Numbered from the stretch's first letter, positions 18,069-28,031 are shown. The stretch: DNA of 64,000 nucleotides from Caulobacter sp. S45 (GCF_009765965.1 NZ_LMUL01000014.1:2147884-2211883); one strand, 5' to 3'. The notes: generated by a model not told the origin, from the sequence alone. Translations and numbers: made by a program.

Positions 18069-18589
18069 GCCACGCCCTCCATGTTGATCAGGCGGCGCTT
18101 GCGCTGCACGCCCCAGCGATATCCGGAGATCGAGCCGTCCGCCTTGACGACGCGGTGGCAGGGGATGGCCACCGCCAGCACATTGGCGGCGCAGGCCGCG
18201 CCCACCTCCTGGGCGGTGGCCGCCATCGGCAGGGTTTTGGCGAGGGCGCCATAGGTGCGGGTCTCGCCCGACGGGATGGCGCGCAGGGCCTCCCAGACCG
18301 CCAGTTCCAGGGCCGATCCGCGCAGGTCGAGCGGCAGGTTCGATCCCAGCTGCGGCGCGTCGACCAGGGCGACCACCTCGGCGACCGTGCCGCCAAGGGC
18401 GGCTTGGTCTTCGGCCACGCATGCTGTCGGAAAGGCTTCGACCAGCTCGCGGCGGAGCCTCGCACGGTCGTCGCCCAGGAAGATCGCCGCGACGCCGTGA
18501 TCGCTCCGGGCGACAAGGGCCGTTCCGATCCTGGTCTCACCGTAGCCGAAGCGAAGCGTGTCGGCGGCGGCGGTCGGCATCGCGCTCAT
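18065..18589 (-). CDS. ogt: methylated-DNA-protein-cysteine methyltransferase (Ogt type)
   Basis: A 174-aa alkyltransferase. The active-site motif PCHRV holds the acceptor Cys144, followed by the SGYRWGVQRKRRLI segment. It transfers methyl groups from O6-methylguanine to itself in a suicide reaction. ATG 18589 is preceded by GGAG; upstream open frame contains the inverted repeat and is not coding. The sequence is clearly related to the C-terminal domain of Ada encoded on the other side of the gap (for example AVAIPCHRVV in both), so the pair probably arose by duplication. It is translationally coupled to the downstream oxygenase. Confidence 0.9.
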   Translation of the reverse strand: MSAMPTAAADTLRFGYGETRIGTALVARSDHGVAAIFLGDDRARLRRELVEAFPTACVAEDQAALGGTVAEVVALVDAPQLGSNLPLDLRGSALELAVWEALRAIPSGETRTYGALAKTLPMAATAQEVGAACAANVLAVAIPCHRVVKADGSISGYRWGVQRKRRLINMEGVA

Positions 18590-18644
18590 GGCGGGGAACT
18601 CCGTTTGCTGTTGGTCCGGCAAGGTCCCATCCCGGCGGCGACGC

Positions 18645-18761
18645 CACACTCCGGCGCTTGCTTTCAAATCCGAGATTGTCTCGGCAGGGCGGAGCAGCGG
18701 TACGGCGCATAACTCCGCGGCAGCCACCATATTCCGATTTGAAAGCAAGCGCCGGAGTGTG
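18645..18761. promoter_or_regulatory. divergent ada/ogt control region with perfect 26-bp inverted repeat
   Basis: Arms at 18645-18670 and 18736-18761 are exact reverse complements over 26 bp and are separated by 65 bp. Each arm reads away from its gene as GAAAGCAAGCGCCGG or its complement. One arm lies 45 bp from the ada start, the other about 55 bp from the ogt start. The core AAAGCAAGCGC loosely recalls the AAAGCGCAA box of enterobacterial ada promoters. Two head-to-head binding sites for methylated Ada, one per divergent promoter, is the simplest reading. The gap between the arms would hold the promoters. Confidence 0.6.
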
Positions 18762-18806
18762 AGGCCGATCCCTACCCGGCAGGGTGGCGTCGGATGAATT
18801 CACAGG

Positions 18807-19913
<1,107 letters not shown>

Positions 19914-20074
19914 GCCCGACCGAGGGCGATTGGTGTCGTCGGCGCCTCTAAAACGCCCAGGAAGCGCCTTAAGCGCACGGCTTACCGTGGCCCAGGCAAC
20001 CGCTCCGCTCGCGCGACATTAGTCAGCCAGGCTGTTACTGGCTGTTTGTGAGTTTTATCGGTGGCTGCTGCGGC

Positions 20075-21175
20075 ATGAAGCGTGGACGTCTCGACGAGTT
20101 GGAAGGCTTCCGCGGGTTGATGGCGTGGTGGGTGGTGCTCGGCCACCTCGCGTTCGTCTTCTCCGACCGCGCGGGCGATCTCAGCCATAACCGCAGCGCA
20201 GTGATGGGGTTCATCGCCCTGTCCGGGTTCGTGATCACGGGTCTGCTCAACCGGGGCGAGGAGAACTATGCGGCCTTCCTGACACGCCGGGTGTTTCGGC
20301 TGTGGCCGGTCTACCTGCTGGCCCTGATCCTGTCGGCGGCCACCCTGACCTGGCAGCGTCAGGGGCTGGTCGACGCGCCGTTCCATCCGGGACGGTCTCT
20401 GTTCAGGATCGCCGAGATCGACCAGGCGATGTCTCACCTGGGCGCGCAGTTCCTGGCCCATGCGGTCATGCTGCACGGCCTGGTCCCACAAAAGCTGCTG
20501 CCCGGCGTCGATCTCGCCATCATGGGCCAGGCCTGGAGCCTGAGCGTCGAGCTGCAATACTATCTCATCGCGCCTGCGTTCGTAGCGTTGATCCGGCGGG
20601 GACGCCTGGGCGTGGCCTTGGCGGTGGTCGCGGCGGTCGGGCTCTACGCCCTGCATTGGGCGCCCTGGCTACGCGGCAACACCGCCTTCATCGCCGTCTA
20701 CACGCCCTGGTTCGCGGTGGGGATGGCGACCTTCTATCTGTCGCGGTGGCAGGATCGGCGCCGTGCGGCGTGGGCGGCCGGGGCGATGGCCGTGATGCTG
20801 CTCGGGGTGACGCTGGTGTTCCGCGAGCCGGGAGCGCTGGCCTGGATTCTGGTGCTGTGGTTGCTGATCCGGCCCGGCTGGCTCAACCGCGCCCTGGCCC
20901 ATCCGATTTTACGGCGGATCGGCGAGGCGTCCTATTCCACCTACGTCTTCCACATGCTGGTGATCATGCTTGGAGCCTATGCGCTGAACTTCCTGCACAT
21001 GCCGCGCGGGGTGTACGCCATCGCCCTGTCGGCCGGGACCGTGGTCGTGACCCTTGGGCTCAGCCTGTTCACCTTCAAATATGTGGAGAAGCGGGCCAAC
21101 GACGCCGGCTATCGCCTGTCGCGAAAGTACTTTGGTCCGCAACCCCATCAGGCGGACCTGCTCACCGCCCCCTAA
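20075..21175 (+). CDS. acyltransferase-3 family (OafA/YrhL-like) membrane protein
   Basis: A 366-aa membrane acyltransferase. RLDELEGFRGLMAWWVVLGHLAF is the classic opening of this family, with the conserved His in the first helix, and FLTRRVFRLWPVYLLAL holds the conserved RRxxRxxP-like loop. About ten hydrophobic segments follow. Members O-acylate cell-surface sugars such as O-antigen, peptidoglycan or exopolysaccharide. ATG 20075 is chosen because it aligns with the family start; a GTG at 20048 would add nine residues. It stands alone between ada and the RTX gene, so its target is unknown. Confidence 0.85.
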   Translation: MKRGRLDELEGFRGLMAWWVVLGHLAFVFSDRAGDLSHNRSAVMGFIALSGFVITGLLNRGEENYAAFLTRRVFRLWPVYLLALILSAATLTWQRQGLVDAPFHPGRSLFRIAEIDQAMSHLGAQFLAHAVMLHGLVPQKLLPGVDLAIMGQAWSLSVELQYYLIAPAFVALIRRGRLGVALAVVAAVGLYALHWAPWLRGNTAFIAVYTPWFAVGMATFYLSRWQDRRRAAWAAGAMAVMLLGVTLVFREPGALAWILVLWLLIRPGWLNRALAHPILRRIGEASYSTYVFHMLVIMLGAYALNFLHMPRGVYAIALSAGTVVVTLGLSLFTFKYVEKRANDAGYRLSRKYFGPQPHQADLLTAP

Positions 21176-21254
21176 GTTCTCGGGCGGGTCGCCAGAGGCG
21201 GAAGCGATCCTGCGCCTTCGGCTGTAGGTTCGTCCGGACTCGCCTTGTGGGCGA

Positions 21255-21272
21255 CTGTCAAGGCTCTGTCAT
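21255..21272 (+). promoter_or_regulatory. Pho-box-like direct repeat upstream of RTX exoprotein
   Basis: CTGTCAA (21255-21261) and CTGTCAT (21266-21272) form a direct repeat with an 11-bp period, matching the layout of the PhoB box (CTGTCAT, four bases, CTGTCA). TAGCGT at 21283-21288 is placed where a -10 element would be, ten bases after the box. The gene starts at 21356. PhoB control under phosphate starvation is predicted. Confidence 0.55.
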
Positions 21273-21355
21273 AGAACCCCTCTAGCGTTAACGGATCATC
21301 CACCGCGCCAACTTGGTTGCGGTGCGACGCCCCCTATCCGCGGAGTCCTTCCCCG

Positions 21356-24124
21356 ATGGCCAGCTTCAACGTCGCCTCCGGCGCCACCGACAAGATCGCC
21401 CAGACCGTCGGCGCCGACGACGGCGGCATGATCGAGGCCGGCGCCACGCTGTCGGCGACCACTGCGGTCACCTGGACCGGCGGCGACACCGACCCCGGCG
21501 TGGTGATCGACAACGACGGGACCATCAGCGCCAAGACGCGCGCGATCGACACCACGTCCAACTTCACGACCGGCTCCTTCACCCTAATCAACCAGGCGGA
21601 CGCCCAGATCCTCGCCGCCAACAACGACGCGGTCCGCATCGACGCCGCCCTCACCAGCGGTACGATCGACATCGACAACTACGGGCTGCTGGTCTCGGGC
21701 TCGGTGGATAAGAACGGGAACATCGTCGCCGGCGCCAGCGGCCAGGCGATCGACCTCGCCACCATCGTCTCGCCCGATGCGGTGGTGAATATCACCAACC
21801 ATGCCGGCGGCGTGATCGGGTCCAGCGGCGACGATGCGATCCGTCCCAGCGCCGGTCATGTCACCATCACCAACGACGGCCTGATCGACGCGACCGCCTC
21901 GGCCAACCGCGCGATCAACCTCAACACCGCCAGCCTCTCCGACATTTCCGAGTTCCATCTGATCAACGGCGTCGACGGGACCATCCAGTCGCAGGGCGAC
22001 GCGGTGCGTATCACCGCCACCACGCTCGACACCACCGCGACCGGCGTGTTCACCATCGACAACGCCGGCGTGATCAAGAGCACAGGCGTCGGCAGCGACA
22101 ACGGCCAGGCGATCGACTTCAACGACCTGGTCTCGCCGCTGGCCAAGTCCACCATCACCAACGAGGCGACAGGGCTGATCCAGGCCGCCGACGCCGATGC
22201 GATCCGCGGCGGCGTCAACACGACGATCATCAATCTCGGCAAGATCGTCTCGATGAACGGGACGCCCACCTCCTCGGGCAACGACGGGGTGGACTTCCAG
22301 GACAACGCCGGCGGGGTGATCCAGAACGGAAACGCCGACGACACCACGGCGTTGATCTCGGGCGCCCGTCATGGCGTGACCGGCAACGACCCGGTGACGA
22401 TCACCAACTGGGGCGAGATCCTCGGCAACTCCGGTTCGGGCGTGAACCTGGATACGGCCGGCACGACCACCACCCAGATCACCAACCACGGCTTGATCAT
22501 CGGCACCTCCGTCACCGCCGATGGCGACGGGGTGGACGTCGACGGCCTGATCGCGCTGAACAACTACGGATCGATCCAGGCGACCGGCGTGCATGTGGTC
22601 GATCCGGTCACCGGCGCGACCATCTTGCAGGAGGCGGTGACTGTCGGCGGCGGCGTCATCAACAACTTCCAGGGCGGGGTGATCACCAGCTTCGAGCGGG
22701 CGATCACCGTCGACAACAGCAACGACGGAAACGCCTTCGGCCCCACCACCATCCTGAACGAGGGCCTGATCCACGGCGGCGACGGCCAGGCGATCAGCAT
22801 CACCGACACCTTCGCCGACACCCTGACCAACAAGGGCGTGATCCAGGGTAGCATTGCGCTGGGCGCCGGCGACGATACGCTCAACCTGTTCGTCGGCTCG
22901 TCCATCACCGGCGTGACCGACGGCGGCGCCGGCATCGACACCGCCCACCTCTATGGCGAGGGCGCGTCCAACCTGTCGGCCCTGGTGAACTTCGAAGCGC
23001 TCGACGTGATCGGCGGCGTGTGGACGACCACCGCCGACGAGAGCTTCGCCAACGGCGTCTCCATCGATGCGGGCGCGAGCCTGGTCGTCGCCAGCGGCGC
23101 GCTCACCGCCAATGTGGCCGACAGCGGCGCGCTGCTGTTCGACCATGCCGACGACGTGACCTACTCCAGCGTCGTCTCGGGTCGGGGCTCGGTGACCCAG
23201 GAGGGCGCCGGCGTGCTGACCCTGTCGGGCGACAACAGCTATACCGGCGGGACCTCCATCGTTTCTGGCGTGCTCGACCTGGCGAGCGCCCAGGCGGCGG
23301 GTACGGGCGTGATCCGCTTCGAGGCGGGCGCGGGGACCCTGCGCATCGAGGCGGCGGCGTTCACCGACGGCCATCTGGCCAACACCATCACCGGGCTGGG
23401 TGCGCAAGATTCGATCGACCTCTCGGGCTTCACCTCGGCGACCAGCGCGACGCTGGGCGCGAACAACCTGCTGACCGTGCGCGACAACGCCGGCCACGTC
23501 GAAACCCTTCAACTCGACCCGTCGCAGAACTTCGCCGGCGATGTCTTCAAGGTGATGGCGGACGGATCGGGCGGCACGACCATCAGCTTCGCCCAGGCCC
23601 AGCAGGTCGGCTCCGGCTACACCATCGGCGCGGGGGGCGGCGAGGTGGTGGCCCTGCACGGGAACAACGCGCTGTTCGCGGGCGGCGCCGGCGCCGACTA
23701 CATCGTCATGGGCGACGGGACCGGCGGCAGCGCCAACGGCGGGGCCGGCAACGATGTGATCATCGCCGGCGCGGGCAAGGATGCGCTCACGGGCGGGACC
23801 GGCGCGGACACCCTGATCGGCGGCTCGGGTCTGGACACCTTCATCATCAACAAGGGCGATCTGGCCGACCCGACCACCGATGGCGGCCATTACGACACCA
23901 TCCTGGATTTCAAGGGCGCCGGCGTCCCCGGTCTCGGCGACATGATCCGCTTCCAGGGCTTCTCGAGCGCGGCGACCCTGACCCATGTCGGCGACGTGGC
24001 CGGCGCGCCCGACGAGCACATCTACCAGGTCGACGACGGCGCCTATCATGCGCAGCTGATCATCGAATACGCGGGTGGGGTTGGCTCCAACCTGAAGGTC
24101 GGGAACTACGGTTTCTTCGGCTGA
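21356..24124 (+). CDS. large secreted beta-helix/RTX calcium-binding protein
   Basis: A 922-aa repeat protein. Residues 1 to about 540 are imperfect repeats of the type ITNxGxI, predicted to form a beta-helix. Around 600-680 lies an autotransporter-associated strand repeat (GAGVLTLSGDNSYTGGTSIVSG). Near 770-840 come glycine-aspartate RTX repeats (GGAGNDVIIAGAGKDALTGG, GGTGADTLIGG). There is no signal peptide and no autotransporter barrel, so type I secretion by a C-terminal signal is expected; no type I exporter genes lie nearby. ATG 21356 has GGAG ten bases upstream. Role could be adhesion, surface layer or enzyme scaffold; none can be chosen from sequence. Confidence 0.8.
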   Translation: MASFNVASGATDKIAQTVGADDGGMIEAGATLSATTAVTWTGGDTDPGVVIDNDGTISAKTRAIDTTSNFTTGSFTLINQADAQILAANNDAVRIDAALTSGTIDIDNYGLLVSGSVDKNGNIVAGASGQAIDLATIVSPDAVVNITNHAGGVIGSSGDDAIRPSAGHVTITNDGLIDATASANRAINLNTASLSDISEFHLINGVDGTIQSQGDAVRITATTLDTTATGVFTIDNAGVIKSTGVGSDNGQAIDFNDLVSPLAKSTITNEATGLIQAADADAIRGGVNTTIINLGKIVSMNGTPTSSGNDGVDFQDNAGGVIQNGNADDTTALISGARHGVTGNDPVTITNWGEILGNSGSGVNLDTAGTTTTQITNHGLIIGTSVTADGDGVDVDGLIALNNYGSIQATGVHVVDPVTGATILQEAVTVGGGVINNFQGGVITSFERAITVDNSNDGNAFGPTTILNEGLIHGGDGQAISITDTFADTLTNKGVIQGSIALGAGDDTLNLFVGSSITGVTDGGAGIDTAHLYGEGASNLSALVNFEALDVIGGVWTTTADESFANGVSIDAGASLVVASGALTANVADSGALLFDHADDVTYSSVVSGRGSVTQEGAGVLTLSGDNSYTGGTSIVSGVLDLASAQAAGTGVIRFEAGAGTLRIEAAAFTDGHLANTITGLGAQDSIDLSGFTSATSATLGANNLLTVRDNAGHVETLQLDPSQNFAGDVFKVMADGSGGTTISFAQAQQVGSGYTIGAGGGEVVALHGNNALFAGGAGADYIVMGDGTGGSANGGAGNDVIIAGAGKDALTGGTGADTLIGGSGLDTFIINKGDLADPTTDGGHYDTILDFKGAGVPGLGDMIRFQGFSSAATLTHVGDVAGAPDEHIYQVDDGAYHAQLIIEYAGGVGSNLKVGNYGFFG

Positions 24125-24143
24125 GGAGCGCGACTGGGGCGGC

Positions 24144-26666
24144 TTACGCCCGCAGCGCGCTCAGACCCGGTTCCGTCTCGGGCCGCTTCTCACGCCGCCC
24201 TGCGAAGTGGGCGATGGTCTCGAGCAGCTCCATCGCCCGGATCGGCTTGGTCAGATGCCCGTCCGCGCCCGCCGCTAGACTCGCGTCCACATGCTCCTGC
24301 AGCGCATTGGCGGTGAGCATCAGCACCGGCGTGCGCGCCAGGCCTAGGGCCTGTTCGCGTTGGCGCAGCAGGCTGGTGGCGCTGATACCGTCCAAGACCG
24401 GCATCTGCATGTCCATCAGGACCACGTCGAAGGTGCGCACCTCCAGCATGTCCAGCGCCGCCTGGCCGTCGTCGACGGTGGTGAGGTCCACCCCGGCGGC
24501 GTCCATGATCAGCTGCACCACGCGCTGGTTGGTCGGATGGTCTTCGGCCAGCAGGATGTGCAGGCCCTCGATGTCGACTTCCTCTTCCGGTTCCGCCGCG
24601 AAGCCGGCCGGCTGCAGGTCGTGGGGCAGTGGCAGGTCGAAGGTGAAGCGCGAGCCTTCGCCCGGCGTGGATTGGGCCCAGATGCGCCCGCCCATCAGCT
24701 CCACCAGCGAACGGCAGATGGCGAGGCCCAGCCCCGTGCCGCCGAATCGGCGCCGGATGGAGGCGTCGGCCTGCTCGAACCGCTGGAACAGCCTGGCCTT
24801 GACCTCCTCGTCGAAGCCGATGCCGGTGTCGCTGACCTCGAAGCGGACGGAGCCGTCGTCCAGGGCCGCGACCGTCAGCTCGACCTGGCCGGTCGCGGTG
24901 AACTTGACCGCGTTGCTCAACAGGTTGGATAGCACCTGGGTCAGTCGCACGCTGTCGCCGCGATAGGCGCCGGCCGCCGCCGGCTCCAACGTCCAGGCCA
25001 GTTGCACGCCCTTGGCCTCGGCCGACGCGTGGTGCAGTTCGGCGACGCGGAAGATCGTGGTCTCCAGGTCGAACGGCGCGGATTCCAGCTGCATCTCGCC
25101 GGCGTCGATCTTGGAGAAGTCCAGGATGTCGGTCAGCACCTGCTGCAGCAGCCGCCCCGACGAGACGATGAGCTGCGACAGCTCGGCGTTGCGGGGCGAG
25201 GTCTGCTCCTTGGCCAGAATCTCGGAAATGGCGATGACCCCGTTCAACGGAGTGCGGAGCTCGTGGCTCATATTGGCCAGGAAGCGGGATTTGGCGGCGT
25301 TCGCCTGTTCCAGGTCCGCGGTGCGATCCTGCACCCGCCGTTCGAGTGTGCTGAGCAGGTCGTCGGCGCGTTCGCGCTCGGCCCTCAGCGAGGAGGCGAG
25401 GATGCCGATCTCGTCCTTGCGGCCTTCGAGCTTGATCACCTCGCTCCGCTCGACCTGCTCGACGTCGGCGGTGCAGGACAGGGCCAGGCGCTGGAGGGGC
25501 CGCACGATGGCGCGCCGGGCCATCCAGACCACGCCGGCGGTCTGCAACGCCGAGAAGATCAGCCCGAGCACTAAAATCCACGACGCCGAAAGCGCGGCGG
25601 ACGAGGCGATGGCGGTGGCGGGATAGCTGAGCAGCAGTATCCAGTTCGGCCCGTCGAGCCGTCCGTAAGCGATGATCTGCTTGTGGTCCGGGCTGTTGAT
25701 GACGCCGAAGGGTTTCGGCTGGCGGGACACGCTTTCGGCCACGGCCTTCAGCTTGAGCTGGCGCTCGTACTGGTTGACGGTCAACTCGGAGGCGACGCCG
25801 GGCTTGGAAAAGCCGGGATAGGCGATCAGGGAGCCGTCGGAACGGATGATGATGCTCTTCGCGCCGGGAAGGGTGTCGCCGACGACCGAGGCCAGATAGC
25901 TGGTGACATTGATCGAAGACCCGAAGGCGCCGATCATGCGGCCGTCCAGATACACGGGCGTCAGGCACCCTGTCGCCACCCGGTCCCCACCGTTGTCCTG
26001 GATGAGCCGCTGCAGCTTGGTGCAGCGGGTCTGGCCGGTCGGATCGGCGCTCGGCTGCACGATCTTGACCATCTCCTCTTTGGAGAAGTCGAGGGTCGGC
26101 TTCGCATCACGCCGGTAGAACATGAGCTTGTCGGGTCGGTTCGGTCCGAACAGGACCACCTGGTTATGGTTCGTGAAGAAGTAGAAGTTGTCGTAGTCGC
26201 CACGCGCGGCCTGCCCAAAATTGGCGACCACATCGAATGCGGAGAGGAGAATCCGCTTCTGCTCGATCGTCTGCGCGGAGTTGGGGGGCAGGAATGCGCC
26301 CATCCCGTAGATCAATCGGCCGTGGACGCCGAACCGGCCATCGAAGGAAGAGGCCACGCTGCGCCGTGTCCCGTCGGGCTGCAGCTGGAACACGCTGTCG
26401 AAGGCGTGTTCAACCTCCTTGTCCGGCATCTGGGCGACGCGTCGGCGCAACTCCTCCCCGGCTGTGGTCTGCAGGGTCGTCAGCGTCGAGAAGCGATGAC
26501 CGATGTTGTGGGCGCGCTCCTGCACGTAATGGCCGAGATATTCGACCTGGCGGTGCTCCAGCTCATGTTTGAAAGCGTTGAACGCGATCACCGACGCCAG
26601 CACCGTGCTCACCAGCGAGGCCAAGCCCAGTCCGATAAGGAAATTGCGTAACAACGAGGCCTTCAT
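24144..26666 (-). CDS. hybrid sensor histidine kinase/response regulator with extracytoplasmic sensor
   Basis: An 840-aa membrane kinase. A transmembrane helix near residues 8-30 and another near 345-370 bracket a large periplasmic sensor resembling a dCache domain. A HAMP-like linker and coiled segment follow, then HisKA with phospho-acceptor His468 (MSHELRTPLNG), HATPase (N-box LSNLLSNAVKFT, G boxes DTGIGF and GGTGLGLAI), and a receiver domain with Asp752 (VVLMDMQMPVLDG) and Lys in HLTKPI. ATG 26666 follows a G-rich ribosome site. No response regulator or output gene is adjacent, so it probably feeds a separate phosphotransfer protein. Signal unknown. Confidence 0.9.
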   Translation of the reverse strand: MKASLLRNFLIGLGLASLVSTVLASVIAFNAFKHELEHRQVEYLGHYVQERAHNIGHRFSTLTTLQTTAGEELRRRVAQMPDKEVEHAFDSVFQLQPDGTRRSVASSFDGRFGVHGRLIYGMGAFLPPNSAQTIEQKRILLSAFDVVANFGQAARGDYDNFYFFTNHNQVVLFGPNRPDKLMFYRRDAKPTLDFSKEEMVKIVQPSADPTGQTRCTKLQRLIQDNGGDRVATGCLTPVYLDGRMIGAFGSSINVTSYLASVVGDTLPGAKSIIIRSDGSLIAYPGFSKPGVASELTVNQYERQLKLKAVAESVSRQPKPFGVINSPDHKQIIAYGRLDGPNWILLLSYPATAIASSAALSASWILVLGLIFSALQTAGVVWMARRAIVRPLQRLALSCTADVEQVERSEVIKLEGRKDEIGILASSLRAERERADDLLSTLERRVQDRTADLEQANAAKSRFLANMSHELRTPLNGVIAISEILAKEQTSPRNAELSQLIVSSGRLLQQVLTDILDFSKIDAGEMQLESAPFDLETTIFRVAELHHASAEAKGVQLAWTLEPAAAGAYRGDSVRLTQVLSNLLSNAVKFTATGQVELTVAALDDGSVRFEVSDTGIGFDEEVKARLFQRFEQADASIRRRFGGTGLGLAICRSLVELMGGRIWAQSTPGEGSRFTFDLPLPHDLQPAGFAAEPEEEVDIEGLHILLAEDHPTNQRVVQLIMDAAGVDLTTVDDGQAALDMLEVRTFDVVLMDMQMPVLDGISATSLLRQREQALGLARTPVLMLTANALQEHVDASLAAGADGHLTKPIRAMELLETIAHFAGRREKRPETEPGLSALRA

Positions 26667-26903
26667 GCTCGTCCCCCCCGGGAGTAGACGCTGCATCGTC
26701 CGGCCCTGGTTGTTTAGGTCGCGTTAGCGCTAAGGGCCAAATTAGCAAAAAGTGGAAATTTGCCGCGCTTGAGGTCCCGGAAACCATAGGATTGGTTTGA
26801 CAGCGCCCCACCGCTCCGGGCGTGGTCGCCAATCCGTCAAGGCTCTGGGCTACGATCGTCCGGCGGCTCGGGCGGCGATCCGGCGGGCGGAGAGATCGAC
26901 GGC

Positions 26904-27641
26904 ATGGCTCAAGACATTCTGGCCCCGCACCGGGCGAAGCTGCTCGACGTGGCGGTGCAGGACACTCTGAAATGGTGCGGCGCGCCGGATGTCATGGTCG
27001 AGCACCGCCAGCCGGACCGGTTTTGGCTGGAGCTGTTCGGCGGCGATCCGCAGGTCGAGATCGGTACGCAGCACGCGCATCTCTTCCTGGCGTCGTTTCA
27101 CCTGGCGCATGGCCCCAAGTGGGACGAGGCCGGGGTCGCGGCGTTCATGACCGCATTGCGCGAGCAGGCCGTCTTCGATCCTCAGGTCGATGCGCCGAAG
27201 CTGGCGGCGCGCCTGGGCGGATGCAGCGCGCCCCGGTCCAGCCCGTTGTCGGCGGCCAGCAAGCTCGCCTTCTTCGCCAAGCCGACGGTGCAGATCTTCA
27301 TCTGGGATCCGACGGTGATGAAATCGGCCCGGTTGCGGGACCGCCAGCGGGGAACCCATCCTCAGGCGGACGGAGCGAAAAGCCTCCGTGACCGCATCTT
27401 CGGCGTTGCGAGCTATCCGGAACTCTACGCATCCGCCGAGCGCGCCCTGGGCGACGAACTCAAGCGCCCGGATTTCCGAAGCGCGGCGGACCAGCTTATC
27501 GCGTACTTCGACGGGCAGGATGGGATCATCGCGGATCGGTCCAGGACGCCGACCCACTTCATCGAGCGCCGCCTGCTGGACAAGCTGATGTTCTGGGAAG
27601 GCTGGACGCTGAAAAACAAGCGGCCGCCTGAGCAGGCTTAG
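26904..27641 (+). CDS. hypothetical protein, 245 aa
   Basis: No family recognised. The protein is soluble, with no signal peptide or membrane segment, mixed alpha/beta in appearance, and rich in charged residues near both ends. Tryptophans and aromatic clusters (RFWLELFGG, ASFHLAHGPKW) suggest a folded core. It starts at ATG 26904 with GGAGAGATCGACGGC upstream. It is transcribed away from the kinase gene and ends in a hairpin. Third-position GC matches the genome, which supports it being a true gene. Confidence 0.65.
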   Translation: MAQDILAPHRAKLLDVAVQDTLKWCGAPDVMVEHRQPDRFWLELFGGDPQVEIGTQHAHLFLASFHLAHGPKWDEAGVAAFMTALREQAVFDPQVDAPKLAARLGGCSAPRSSPLSAASKLAFFAKPTVQIFIWDPTVMKSARLRDRQRGTHPQADGAKSLRDRIFGVASYPELYASAERALGDELKRPDFRSAADQLIAYFDGQDGIIADRSRTPTHFIERRLLDKLMFWEGWTLKNKRPPEQA

Positions 27642-27647
27642 GGTGGA

Positions 27648-27677
27648 GGCCTTCCGAGGACGGCGCCTCGGTAGGCC
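27648..27677 (+). terminator. hairpin after hypothetical gene
   Basis: GGCCTTCCGAGG (27648-27659) pairs with CCTCGGTAGGCC (27666-27677) with one mismatch around a 6-base loop. It begins 7 bp after the stop codon at 27641. There is no T-run, so factor-independent termination is uncertain. Confidence 0.45.
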
Positions 27678-27768
27678 CCCCTCACGCCCTACAGGGATTT
27701 AGCCTTCACGTAGGTTTCCTCCCTCGACCTGGCGCGTTGACGTCAAGTTGTCGAGAGGATCGAACACC

Positions 27769-27975
27769 ATGAAGCTCAAGCTGATGATCGCAGGCATGAT
27801 GGCGGCCACGTCCGTCGCGGGCGCCGCAAACGCAGGGTGCCTGGGCGGCGCGGCCGTGGGCGGGGTGGCAGGTCACTTCGCCGGACACCACGCCCTGCTC
27901 GGCGCCGCCGCCGGGTGCGCGGTCGGCCACTTCGCCGGCCGCAACCACCATCACCGCCGTTACTATCACCGCTAG
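27769..27975 (+). CDS. small secreted glycine-rich protein with histidine-rich tail
   Basis: A 68-aa protein with a signal peptide (MKLKLMIAGMMAATSVAGAA, cut near ANA). The mature part is glycine and alanine rich with a repeat, GGVAGHFAGHH and GCAVGHFAGRN, and ends in a basic histidine and tyrosine tail (NHHHRRYYHR). Glycine-zipper-like packing in the envelope and metal binding by the tail are possible but not shown. ATG 27769 follows GAGAGGATCG. A strong hairpin with a T-run follows. Function unknown. Confidence 0.65.
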   Translation: MKLKLMIAGMMAATSVAGAANAGCLGGAAVGGVAGHFAGHHALLGAAAGCAVGHFAGRNHHHRRYYHR

Positions 27976-28031
27976 CAACCCAGGCCCCGCCGGCACGATT
28001 GGCGGGATCCGACCGTCCGTTCAATATGGAC

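Noticed and set aside
18069-18422. N-terminal extension of the 2OG oxygenase frame
   Set aside because: It lies wholly within ogt in another frame; GTG 18068 overlapping the ogt stop explains the start better.
21400-23000. Possible CRISPR-like or tandem DNA repeats
   Set aside because: The periodicity is at protein level (beta-helix repeats) and imperfect in DNA; there are no constant repeats with unique spacers.
21584-24049. 821-codon minus-strand frame opposite the RTX gene
   Set aside because: Mirror of the repeated plus-strand codons; composition is unnatural and no ribosome site is seen.
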